From contig PMEC01000156.1 of assembly GCA_003155705.1 (NCBI GenBank), positions 11,892 to 16,891 of the forward strand: a stretch of 5,000 nucleotides of DNA. Direction: 5' to 3'. The notes under the pieces were generated by a model. It did not search any database. It worked only from the letters and a program-made list of their open reading frames with translations, and was not told the origin of the DNA. The stretch is from Bacteroidales bacterium. Lineage in GTDB: Bacteria > Bacteroidota > Bacteroidia > Bacteroidales > VadinHA17. Each line of letters opens with the position of its first letter. The stretch's first letter is position 1. Shown here one piece after another: positions 1-5,000 of the stretch. The translations under genes and the position numbers were made by a program.

Positions 1-816
1 TGGCTTCTTTCAGATGAGCAAGCTAATCCGGTAGAGACTTCTTTGGAAAATATTTCTTTATTATCAAAACTCCATAACGGACAATTAATGATATTGGTGG
101 TGAATAAAGCAAATGAGCCACAGAGAGCTGACATAAGGATCACCGGAATTGGAAATGCAACAGCTAAAGTAATTTTTGAAAACAGGAATGTCACAGTTAA
201 TTGGGGGCACATCTCAGATATTCTTTCTGCTTATGGGTCGCAGGTGTATATGATTGATATGAATAAGATTAAGGAAGGAATTGGACCCTGGCCAAACAAC
301 CTGACCAAAGATCCTGGATTTGAAGATATTTCAAGCATTGGAATTCCGGCAACCTGCTATGCCCGGCCAGGTGGAGACAGAGGAGCTACCTTTTTCCTTG
401 ATTCAAGGGAACATTTTGAAGGAAACCACTCACTTCGAATAGTTACGCCAAAAGACAGCAATAGTATAACTTTAAGATTCTTCCCGGTAAAAGTCTCTAC
501 GGGGAGTTCCTATATGATCTCTATTTGGGCAAAGGCCGATCCCGAACAAAAACTCTCAGCATCAGATTCCACAGAAAAATCTGTTTCCATTGAGAAACAC
601 GTAAGACCTCAATTTGTTGAAATATCACTCGGGGAATTTGGAAAAGCAAGATTTGTGCCTCAGAAAGTATGGAAGCAGTTTGTAACATTTGTTACAATTC
701 CTGCTGATACAATACCATCTAAAAAAACCAATCTGATTCTGAATATGCCTGGACAAGGTGTCGCCTGGTTTGATATGTTGCAGGTAATTGAAGATCCTTT
801 GCAAAGAGGAAAGTAG
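1..816 (+). CDS. C-terminal fragment of a probable secreted carbohydrate-active protein (beta-sandwich plus CBM4/9-like domain)
   Basis: The reading frame is open from base 1 to the TAG at 814-816, so 271 codons are visible and the start lies upstream. An in-frame TTG at 43 is not a credible start because coding sequence continues unbroken before it. Residues about 15-87 look like the small beta-sandwich that closes many glycoside hydrolases: an NGQLMILVVNKANEP strand-turn, then VIFENRNV, a D-rich turn and a final QVYMID strand. Residues about 100-265 resemble a CBM4/9 or galactose-binding-like jelly-roll. The opening NLTKDPGFED, the middle strand SYMISIWAKAD and the closing VAWFDMLQVIED match the usual 'N-G-F-E ... 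Y-x-h-S-h-W-x-K-A ... W-F-D-x-h-x-V' pattern. The catalytic module is not in the window, so family and substrate cannot be named. The next gene downstream is a GH127-like lipoprotein on the same strand, which supports a role in polysaccharide breakdown. The domain calls rest on pattern recognition only. Confidence 0.75.
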   Translation, partial: WLLSDEQANPVETSLENISLLSKLHNGQLMILVVNKANEPQRADIRITGIGNATAKVIFENRNVTVNWGHISDILSAYGSQVYMIDMNKIKEGIGPWPNNLTKDPGFEDISSIGIPATCYARPGGDRGATFFLDSREHFEGNHSLRIVTPKDSNSITLRFFPVKVSTGSSYMISIWAKADPEQKLSASDSTEKSVSIEKHVRPQFVEISLGEFGKARFVPQKVWKQFVTFVTIPADTIPSKKTNLILNMPGQGVAWFDMLQVIEDPLQRGK

Positions 817-829
817 AAAGTAGAAAGTA
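809..829 (+). repeat. Three tandem heptamers GAAAGTA over the stop codon, then an A-tract
   Basis: GAAAGTA occurs three times exactly, head to tail (809-815, 816-822, 823-829), and runs straight into ten A residues (829-838). The stop codon of the upstream gene (TAG, 814-816) is formed at the junction of units one and two. All three frames meet a stop within or just after the array, so changes in copy number would hardly alter the protein. It looks like a simple-sequence repeat open to slippage. Confidence 0.8.
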
Positions 830-864
830 AAAAAAAAATTAAGAGAGTCTAACTTAATAATTGT

Positions 865-1014
865 GGCTGTTGAAAAAGTACTTTGTGTACCTTCGTGAAA
901 ACCTTAGTGTTCCTTTGTGGTAAAACCTAAATCATTGAACCACAAAGGATCACAAAGTACGGCACAAAGGCGTACAAAGGAGAAAAGTTATAAAATATTT
1001 CCTTTTCAACAGCC
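865..1014. repeat. MITE-like palindromic intergenic element with 12-bp terminal inverted repeats
   Basis: GGCTGTTGAAAA at 865-876 is the exact reverse complement of TTTTCAACAGCC at 1003-1014, defining a 150-bp element with no ORF. Inside it, 880-921 and 939-980 form two 42-nt arms that pair at 30 of 42 positions around a 17-nt loop, so a transcript would fold into a long imperfect hairpin. The two palindromes do not share an axis: 3 nt separate the outer and inner arms on the left, but 22 AT-rich nt (981-1002) do so on the right. No clear target-site duplication is seen (left flank ends in aattgt, right flank begins tcatag). Similar CTTTGTG/CACAAAG-rich dispersed repeats occur in many bacterial genomes, from memory and unchecked. 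Mobility by a transposase elsewhere in the genome is inferred. The element fills most of the 245-bp gap between the two carbohydrate-related genes, so it could also stop readthrough or shape the leader of the downstream gene. Confidence 0.75.
880..980. repeat. Eight phased CCTTTGTG-type octamers, four per arm, in mirror arrangement
   Basis: The left arm has ACTTTGTG (880), CCTTCGTG (890), CCTTAGTG (902) and CCTTTGTG (912). The right arm has the reverse-complement forms CACAAAGG (941), CACAAAGT (951), CACAAAGG (963) and TACAAAGG (973). Start-to-start spacing is 10, 12, 10 in both arms, mirrored exactly about position 930. Most mismatches between the arms fall in the spacers, while the octamers are nearly conserved. 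This gives the internal structure of the larger repeat element. Confidence 0.75.
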
Positions 1015-1047
1015 TCATAGGGGAATGTGAAGATTAAAAGAAATCTC

Positions 1048-1052
1048 TAAGG
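1048..1052 (+). promoter_or_regulatory. Weak ribosome binding site for the GH127-like gene
   Basis: TAAGG lies 9 nt before the ATG at 1062 and is the only purine-rich Shine-Dalgarno-like match in the leader. It supports this ATG, as does the lipoprotein signal peptide that begins there. Shine-Dalgarno use is generally weak in Bacteroidota, so the match may matter little. Confidence 0.35.
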
Positions 1053-1061
1053 TAAAACGAT

Positions 1062-3131
1062 ATGAATAAAGCAGTTATTACATTTTTTTGCTTCGTAACT
1101 ATTGGCTTTAGCGGTTGCACCGGTAAGAAAGAAAACTGTTTTTACAAAGGCAATCCTGCTCCACTTTTACAGAATGCCTACATTAAATTACCATTAGGAT
1201 CAGTTAAGCCTGATGGTTGGTTAAAATCACAGCTTGAAGCCCAGGCAGCAGGTCTCACCGGAAACCTTGATGATTTCTGGCCGGATCTTGTAAACTCAGC
1301 ATGGAGAGGCGGGAACGGTGAAGCCTGGGAAAGAGGTCCATATTATCTTGATGGGCTGGTCCCACTTGCTTATCTTCTTGATGATAAACGGCTTATTGAT
1401 AAAGCAAATAAATGGATTGAAAAGATTATGGTAAGCAGCAGTGATTCAGGATGGTACGGTCCTTCTAAAAATAAGGACAGATGGCCGCTGGCTGTTGCAA
1501 ATAAAGTTCTGATGCAGTATTACGAAGCAACAGGTGATAAGAGAGCCATTGATGTCCTGACCAGATATTTCAGATACTTGCACACTACTCCCCCTGACTG
1601 GCCCGATAAAGAGTGGCGGGGTGTAAGAGCAATGGAAAATGCCGTAACCGGATACTGGCTTTACAGGCAGTTAAAGGAATCATGGATTCTGGAGACGATT
1701 GAATCTATTCAGAAAAACAGCTACAACTGGATGACATACTATGAAAAGTTTCCATGGGATTCAGCAGCTTATACAGATAATAAAATACCGGTCGAATGGA
1801 AAGCCGATGGTTTGACAGCACATGGTGTAAACAATGCTATGGCTATCAAGTATCCGGGTCTATGGTTTCAGCAATCGAAAGATTCCGAATATAAAAATTC
1901 AGTATTCGAAGGAATAAGGAAATATGACAAAAACCATGGTCAGGCTGGTGGAAGATTCTCCTGCGATGAACATCTGTCCGGAAAGAGTCCGGATAAGGGA
2001 ACAGAACTTTGTTCGGTAGTAGAATATATGTTCTCACTTGAAACGCTTTATGAAATATTTGGAGACAATACATTGGCAGACAGGCTTGAAATGCTGACCT
2101 ATAACTCATTACCCGGAACAACAACTCCCGATATGTGGGCTCATCAATACGATCAGCAATCCAATCAGGTCCTCGTTTCAGCTGCAAAAAGGAACTGGAG
2201 TTCTAATGGAAATTTTTCGAATATCTACGGACTTAAGCCAGACTTCGCCTGCTGTCTTGCCAACATGCACCAGGGATGGCCAAAGTTCGTTGAAAGTATG
2301 TGGATGGCAACAAACGACAACGGGCTGGTGGCCGTTGCTTACGGTCCTTCAGTTGTGAAAGCCAGAGTAGGCAACAAAAAGGAAGTTAGCATACAAGAAA
2401 TTACAAATTATCCCTTCAACGGAGATATCAGCCTGAAAATAAGCTCATCAGGAAAAACAAGATTTCCCCTTTACCTAAGAATACCGGGTTGGGCTGAAAA
2501 TGTTAAGATCACTTATCGCGACAAATCTATTGAAGGGAAGGCCGGAGAGACAGTCATGCTTGATGAAAAGTGGAAAGATGGAGAGGAGGTCAAAATAAAT
2601 ATGCCTCTTCAACTCAGGTACGAAACCCGTTATAATAACTCAGTAGCTATACTTCGCGGACCATTGTATTTTTCACTCAGAATTGACAAGGAGTACAAAA
2701 AAGTTAAAATAGATAATGATAATTTAACCTTTAAAGGAAGCGCTGATTGGGAAATAAGACCAAAGAGCGACTGGAACTATGGACTTATAATTGATAAGGA
2801 AAATCTGATGAAAGACAATCAGGTAATTGAGAACCCGATCGGTGCTTATCCTTTTTCTGATAGAGGTGATTTGATCTGGTCTTCAGATTCTTCAAAATAC
2901 TATAAATGGGGTATGGATGCCCCGGTTCAAATAAGAGTCAGAGGAATGAAGATTAAACAGTGGACGCTGGTTAACAATTCAGCAGGTATTCCGCCTTCGA
3001 GTCCCGTTAAACCTGATGCTAATCCTGAAGCAATAACTCTTGTACCTTATGGTTGTACAAGGCTGAGAATTACAGAATTCCCCGTAATGGATATTAATTT
3101 TATGACAGAGATGACTGGACCAGGACGATAA
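1062..3131 (+). CDS. GH127-like (DUF1680) glycoside hydrolase lipoprotein, putative beta-L-arabinofuranosidase
   Basis: A complete 689-aa protein, normal in length for the DUF1680/GH127 superfamily. Residues 1-18 form a lipoprotein signal peptide (one N-terminal Lys, a hydrophobic core, lipobox FSGC) with Cys19 as the predicted lipidation site, so it is probably membrane-anchored and periplasmic or surface-exposed. An (alpha/alpha)6-barrel-type catalytic domain spans about 40-415, with family blocks LGSVKPDGWLKSQL (45-58), GLTGNLDDFW (64-73) and WERGPYYLDG (89-98). DEHL (302-305) supplies the likely acid/base Glu303. ELC (315-317) and CC (397-398, in CCLANMHQGWPKF) correspond to the Glu/Cys/Cys/Cys zinc site of characterised GH127 enzymes, in which the first Cys of the CC pair is the nucleophile; here that is Cys397. 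Residues about 420-689 are beta-sandwich. Known relatives release beta-L-arabinofuranose, or aceric acid from rhamnogalacturonan II; the exact substrate here, and membership of GH127 versus a sister family, cannot be read from the sequence. The flanking carbohydrate-binding protein fits a polysaccharide-utilisation role. Confidence 0.9.
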   Translation: MNKAVITFFCFVTIGFSGCTGKKENCFYKGNPAPLLQNAYIKLPLGSVKPDGWLKSQLEAQAAGLTGNLDDFWPDLVNSAWRGGNGEAWERGPYYLDGLVPLAYLLDDKRLIDKANKWIEKIMVSSSDSGWYGPSKNKDRWPLAVANKVLMQYYEATGDKRAIDVLTRYFRYLHTTPPDWPDKEWRGVRAMENAVTGYWLYRQLKESWILETIESIQKNSYNWMTYYEKFPWDSAAYTDNKIPVEWKADGLTAHGVNNAMAIKYPGLWFQQSKDSEYKNSVFEGIRKYDKNHGQAGGRFSCDEHLSGKSPDKGTELCSVVEYMFSLETLYEIFGDNTLADRLEMLTYNSLPGTTTPDMWAHQYDQQSNQVLVSAAKRNWSSNGNFSNIYGLKPDFACCLANMHQGWPKFVESMWMATNDNGLVAVAYGPSVVKARVGNKKEVSIQEITNYPFNGDISLKISSSGKTRFPLYLRIPGWAENVKITYRDKSIEGKAGETVMLDEKWKDGEEVKINMPLQLRYETRYNNSVAILRGPLYFSLRIDKEYKKVKIDNDNLTFKGSADWEIRPKSDWNYGLIIDKENLMKDNQVIENPIGAYPFSDRGDLIWSSDSSKYYKWGMDAPVQIRVRGMKIKQWTLVNNSAGIPPSSPVKPDANPEAITLVPYGCTRLRITEFPVMDINFMTEMTGPGR

Positions 3132-3171
3132 AAAAACAGAAATGTAAACAGTTTGAGATTTTAATTCTGTT
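3130..3171 (-). terminator. Possible intrinsic terminator for the RNA-binding protein gene
   Basis: Read on the minus strand, AACAGAA (3171-3165) just at the stop codon pairs with TTCTGTT (3141-3135), and this runs into a stretch of seven T residues (3136-3130). The stem is only 7 bp, AT-rich and closed by a 23-nt loop, so it is a weak candidate. It fills the 29-bp gap between convergent stop codons, where termination is needed. On the plus strand no U-tract of comparable length follows. Confidence 0.3.
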
Positions 3172-3457
3172 CATTATCTCTGAAGTTTCTCTTCCTGCCG
3201 GCCGGTCTTTTATCCGTCTTTGGAACGGACATTTTAACCACAATCTTGCCACCGTCCAGTTCAGTGTCATTAAGTTTATCAATAGCTTCGTATGCAGCCT
3301 GCTCATCAGCCATCTCGACAAAACCATAACGCTTTGACAAACCTGTTTCACGATCAACCACGATCTTTGCGGAGGTCACTTCTCCAAATTTACTGAACAG
3401 CTGTTCCAGATCCTCTCCTTTAGTTCCGGAGCTCAGCTTTGCTACAAAAATATTCAT
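3161..3457 (-). CDS. Small single-RRM RNA-binding protein
   Basis: A 98-aa protein made of one RNA recognition motif plus a short basic tail. RNP2 is IFVAKL (3-8) and RNP1 is KRYGFVEM (42-49). The three aromatic positions that stack on RNA bases (Phe4, Tyr44, Phe46) are all present, while the usual Asn of RNP2 is Lys7 and the last RNP1 aromatic is Met49. The helix-1 block DLEQLFSKFGEV and the final strand KIVVKMSVPK follow the normal beta-alpha-beta-beta-alpha-beta order. The tail 80-93 is rich in Lys and Arg. The ATG at 3457 is chosen because the RRM begins at residue 2; an upstream in-frame TTG at 3514 would add a hydrophobic, unrelated 19-residue stretch. Small RRM proteins of this kind occur in cyanobacteria and Bacteroidota and are thought to bind single-stranded RNA in the cytoplasm; the RNA targets here are unknown. 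It lies downstream of the aminopeptidase gene on the same strand and converges with the GH127-like gene. Confidence 0.92.
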   Translation of the reverse strand: MNIFVAKLSSGTKGEDLEQLFSKFGEVTSAKIVVDRETGLSKRYGFVEMADEQAAYEAIDKLNDTELDGGKIVVKMSVPKTDKRPAGRKRNFRDNEQN

Positions 3458-3516
3458 TTTCAAAAAATTTGTTGTAATAATTATTAGAACACAACATAAT
3501 AGATAAAAGTTCAAGC

Positions 3517-3534
3517 AATTCTTTCAGAAGAATT
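3517..3534. other. Perfect short hairpin or operator-like palindrome between the aminopeptidase and RRM genes
   Basis: AATTCTT (3517-3523) and AAGAATT (3528-3534) are exact reverse complements around a 4-nt loop. No T-tract follows on either strand, so it is not a standard intrinsic terminator. It lies 60 bp upstream of the RRM gene start, in what would be its leader if the promoter candidate at 3547-3554 is real. It could be a leader hairpin or a protein-binding palindrome. In AT-rich DNA a 7-bp match could also be chance. Confidence 0.35.
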
Positions 3535-3546
3535 CGGGTCTCTTAA

Positions 3547-3554
3547 CAAATTTA
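3547..3554 (-). promoter_or_regulatory. Candidate Bacteroidota -7 promoter element for the RRM gene
   Basis: On the minus strand this reads TAAATTTG, an exact match to the Bacteroidota -7 consensus TAnnTTTG. It would start transcription about 80-90 nt before the ATG of the RRM gene, giving it a leader containing the 3517-3534 hairpin. No TTTG -33 box is found at the expected spacing of about 19-20 nt, so the call is tentative. Confidence 0.3.
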
Positions 3555-3585
3555 CTAAATTTTTGACAATCAGGTGATAATCTAT

Positions 3586-5000
3586 TCAAATCTCTTTTGT
3601 TTTTACTTTTAGCCATTTTTTCTCTTCATCTGTCAATAAAGGCGAAAGTTTTTCATATACAATTGAATGATAGCTATTTAACCATTTTAATTCCAATTGA
3701 TCCAGAAGAGATTTTTCAATAAGTGCGGTATCTATGTAACATAATGATAATGTCTCAAACTTCAGGAAATGACCGAAATCATTCTTTTCATCCTCAAATA
3801 CGAGCAAAAGATTCTCAGTCCGTATTCCATATTCCCCCGCTCGGTAAATAGCAGGTTCATCAGAAATTATTATACCTGGTTCCAGAGGAAATTTGTTGCT
3901 TTCCGAAGAACATGTCCCAATAGAATAAGGGCCTTCGTGAACGTTCAGGAAAAAGCCTACTCCGTGTCCTGTTCCGTGACCATAATTTAATCCATTATCC
4001 CACAATGCCTTACGAGCTAATACATCAAGCTGGAAACCTTTTGTTCCAACGGGATACTTAGAAATAGCAAGATCAATCATACCTTTCAGAACTAGAGTAA
4101 AATCAGATTTTTGAACATGATTTGGTTTCCCGAGTGTAACTGTACGTGTTATGTCGGTTGTTCCATCAAGGTACTGACCTCCGGAATCAATAAGGAAAAT
4201 ACCTTCAGCCCTCAGATCAGAATTTGAACCGGTTGATGGAGAATAATGTACCAGAGCGCCATGTTCTTTGTAAGCTGCTATAGTTGAAAAGCTTGAACCT
4301 ATGCAGTCTGACTGCTGAAGTCTGAATTCAAGAAGCTTCCCGGCTGCTGATAATTCAGTAATAGTATTACTTTCGACGTTTTTTTCAAGCCAGAATAAAA
4401 ACTTTGTAAGTGCAGCTCCATCTTTTGTCATTACCTTTCTGATGTTCTCAATTTCAATACTGTTTTTTACAGCTTTAAGGTGCGTAGGAATGCTTATATC
4501 TTTAACAATATTAACTCCTTCCTGGATAGAATTAAAAAGAGAAGAGTTGGTCGTTTCGGGAGTCAGCAGCAAGAAGGATCCTTTCTTTAATCTTGATAAT
4601 ATCAATGAAATCTCTACATAGGGCAGAATTGTTATATCAATTCTGTCAAATTCTGAAGCAAGTTTCAAGGGTATCTTCTTTTCCTCAGAAAATAGTAATA
4701 TCTGATCTTGTGTCACAATTGCAAAAGCAAGGATCAAAGGACTGTATTCCAGATCGTTACCCCTAATATTAAGTAACCACATGATATCATCAGGAGAAGT
4801 AAGAAGATGTGAATCCACCCTCATTTTAATCATCTGTTCGCGTACTTCAGTAATTTTGTCTTTACGCTCCTTCCCACAAAAAATTATATTATGATCAAAT
4901 GCGATTGAGTCCGGCATTGGAGGGCGTTCAGTCCAGATTTCAGAAATCAAATCACATTCGAGATCTATTCTGACCTTATTTTTGCCAAGTATTTTTTTCA
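3586..5000 (-). CDS. Xaa-Pro aminopeptidase P, M24 metallopeptidase, three-domain eukaryote-like type (5' end outside window)
   Basis: The frame is open to the window edge; 470 complete codons are visible (numbered here from the codon at 4998-4996). The TTG at 4950 is not the start, since coding sequence continues upstream and the block IWTERPPMP just after it is an internal landmark of this family. The enzyme removes the N-terminal residue of peptides with proline in second position, normally in the cytoplasm. The middle domain is about 40-170 and the C-terminal pita-bread catalytic domain about 180-400. Metal ligands are Asp271 (LIDSGG), Asp282 (TTDITRT), His345 (GTGHGVG), Glu381 (DEPAIY) and Glu395 (GIRTEN); substrate-site histidines are His251 (VHYSP) and His354 (VHEGP). 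The spacings Asp-Asp 11, Asp-His 63 and Glu-Glu 14 match those I recall for human XPNPEP1 rather than the shorter E. coli PepP. An additional C-terminal segment (about 415-470) is also typical of the long form. Roughly 120-150 N-terminal residues are expected beyond the window. It lies 128 bp upstream of the RRM gene on the same strand. Confidence 0.93.
   Translation of the reverse strand, partial: KKILGKNKVRIDLECDLISEIWTERPPMPDSIAFDHNIIFCGKERKDKITEVREQMIKMRVDSHLLTSPDDIMWLLNIRGNDLEYSPLILAFAIVTQDQILLFSEEKKIPLKLASEFDRIDITILPYVEISLILSRLKKGSFLLLTPETTNSSLFNSIQEGVNIVKDISIPTHLKAVKNSIEIENIRKVMTKDGAALTKFLFWLEKNVESNTITELSAAGKLLEFRLQQSDCIGSSFSTIAAYKEHGALVHYSPSTGSNSDLRAEGIFLIDSGGQYLDGTTDITRTVTLGKPNHVQKSDFTLVLKGMIDLAISKYPVGTKGFQLDVLARKALWDNGLNYGHGTGHGVGFFLNVHEGPYSIGTCSSESNKFPLEPGIIISDEPAIYRAGEYGIRTENLLLVFEDEKNDFGHFLKFETLSLCYIDTALIEKSLLDQLELKWLNSYHSIVYEKLSPLLTDEEKKWLKVKTKEI

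Noticed and set aside
865..1014. CRISPR array or tandem-repeat array reading of the repeated CTTTGTG/CACAAAG octamers
   Set aside because: Repeat units are only about 8 bp with 2-4 bp spacers and are arranged as inverted arms, unlike CRISPR repeats and spacers.
1846..2187. 113-codon open frame on the minus strand inside the GH127-like gene
   Set aside because: It is antisense to a well-conserved catalytic region, including the DEHL and ELC motifs, and its translation resembles no protein family.
3100..3357. 85-codon minus-strand open frame overlapping the RRM gene in another frame
   Set aside because: The RRM frame contains both RNP motifs over the same bases; this one has no recognisable pattern and is a frame shadow.
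3458..3514. 19-residue hydrophobic N-terminal extension of the RRM protein from a TTG at 3514
   Set aside because: The RRM fold starts at residue 2 from the ATG at 3457. A membrane-type leader on a cytoplasmic RNA-binding protein is implausible and the codon is not ATG.
3548..3562. AAATTT-ACT-AAATTT palindrome as a terminator for the aminopeptidase gene
   Set aside because: The stem is entirely A/T, the loop is 3 nt and no distinct T-tract follows on the minus strand; such matches are expected by chance in AT-rich DNA.
3769..3990. 73-codon plus-strand open frame inside the aminopeptidase gene
   Set aside because: It lies opposite the catalytic core of the M24 enzyme (Glu381, Glu395 and His354 region) and has no family features.
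4948..4950. TTG as the start of the aminopeptidase
   Set aside because: The frame stays open to the window edge with plausible coding sequence, and this enzyme type has a further N-terminal domain upstream.
1..5000. Defence system, prophage, integron or other multi-gene mobile system
   Set aside because: No nuclease, transposase, integrase, toxin, helicase or phage structural gene is seen. The four genes are two carbohydrate-related and two housekeeping-type.

Overview
The window looks like chromosomal DNA from a Bacteroidota member, probably a plant- or algal-polysaccharide degrader of the Bacteroidales/Marinilabiliales type. The grounds are a fairly low GC content, weak or absent Shine-Dalgarno sequences, a lipoprotein carbohydrate-active enzyme of the DUF1680/GH127 superfamily, a small single-RRM RNA-binding protein, and a three-domain, eukaryote-like aminopeptidase P. 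The assignment is inferred from gene content and style; no marker gene is present.

Left half (1-3131, + strand): a carbohydrate-degradation segment. The window opens inside a gene whose C-terminus (1-816) carries a small beta-sandwich domain followed by a CBM4/9-like jelly-roll. Its catalytic part lies upstream, outside the window. A 245-bp gap follows and is mostly filled by a 150-bp MITE-like repeat (865-1014). This has perfect 12-bp terminal inverted repeats and two internal arms, each built of four CCTTTGTG-type octamers. Next comes a complete lipoprotein of the GH127-like (beta-L-arabinofuranosidase) superfamily (1062-3131) with its cysteine nucleophile and zinc-ligand motifs intact. The two genes are co-directional and plausibly belong to one polysaccharide-utilisation region, but no SusC/SusD pair or regulator is visible.

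Right half (3161-5000, - strand): two housekeeping-type genes converge on the GH127-like gene with only 29 bp between the stop codons. They are a 98-aa RRM RNA-binding protein (3161-3457) and the C-terminal 470 residues of an Xaa-Pro aminopeptidase P (M24 family, 3586 to the window edge), with all metal ligands present. The 128-bp gap between them holds a short perfect hairpin and a possible Bacteroidota -7 promoter element.

No tRNA, rRNA, CRISPR array, transposase or obvious defence system was found. The least-explained structure is the intergenic repeat at 865-1014. I found no convincing sign of a new multi-gene system.
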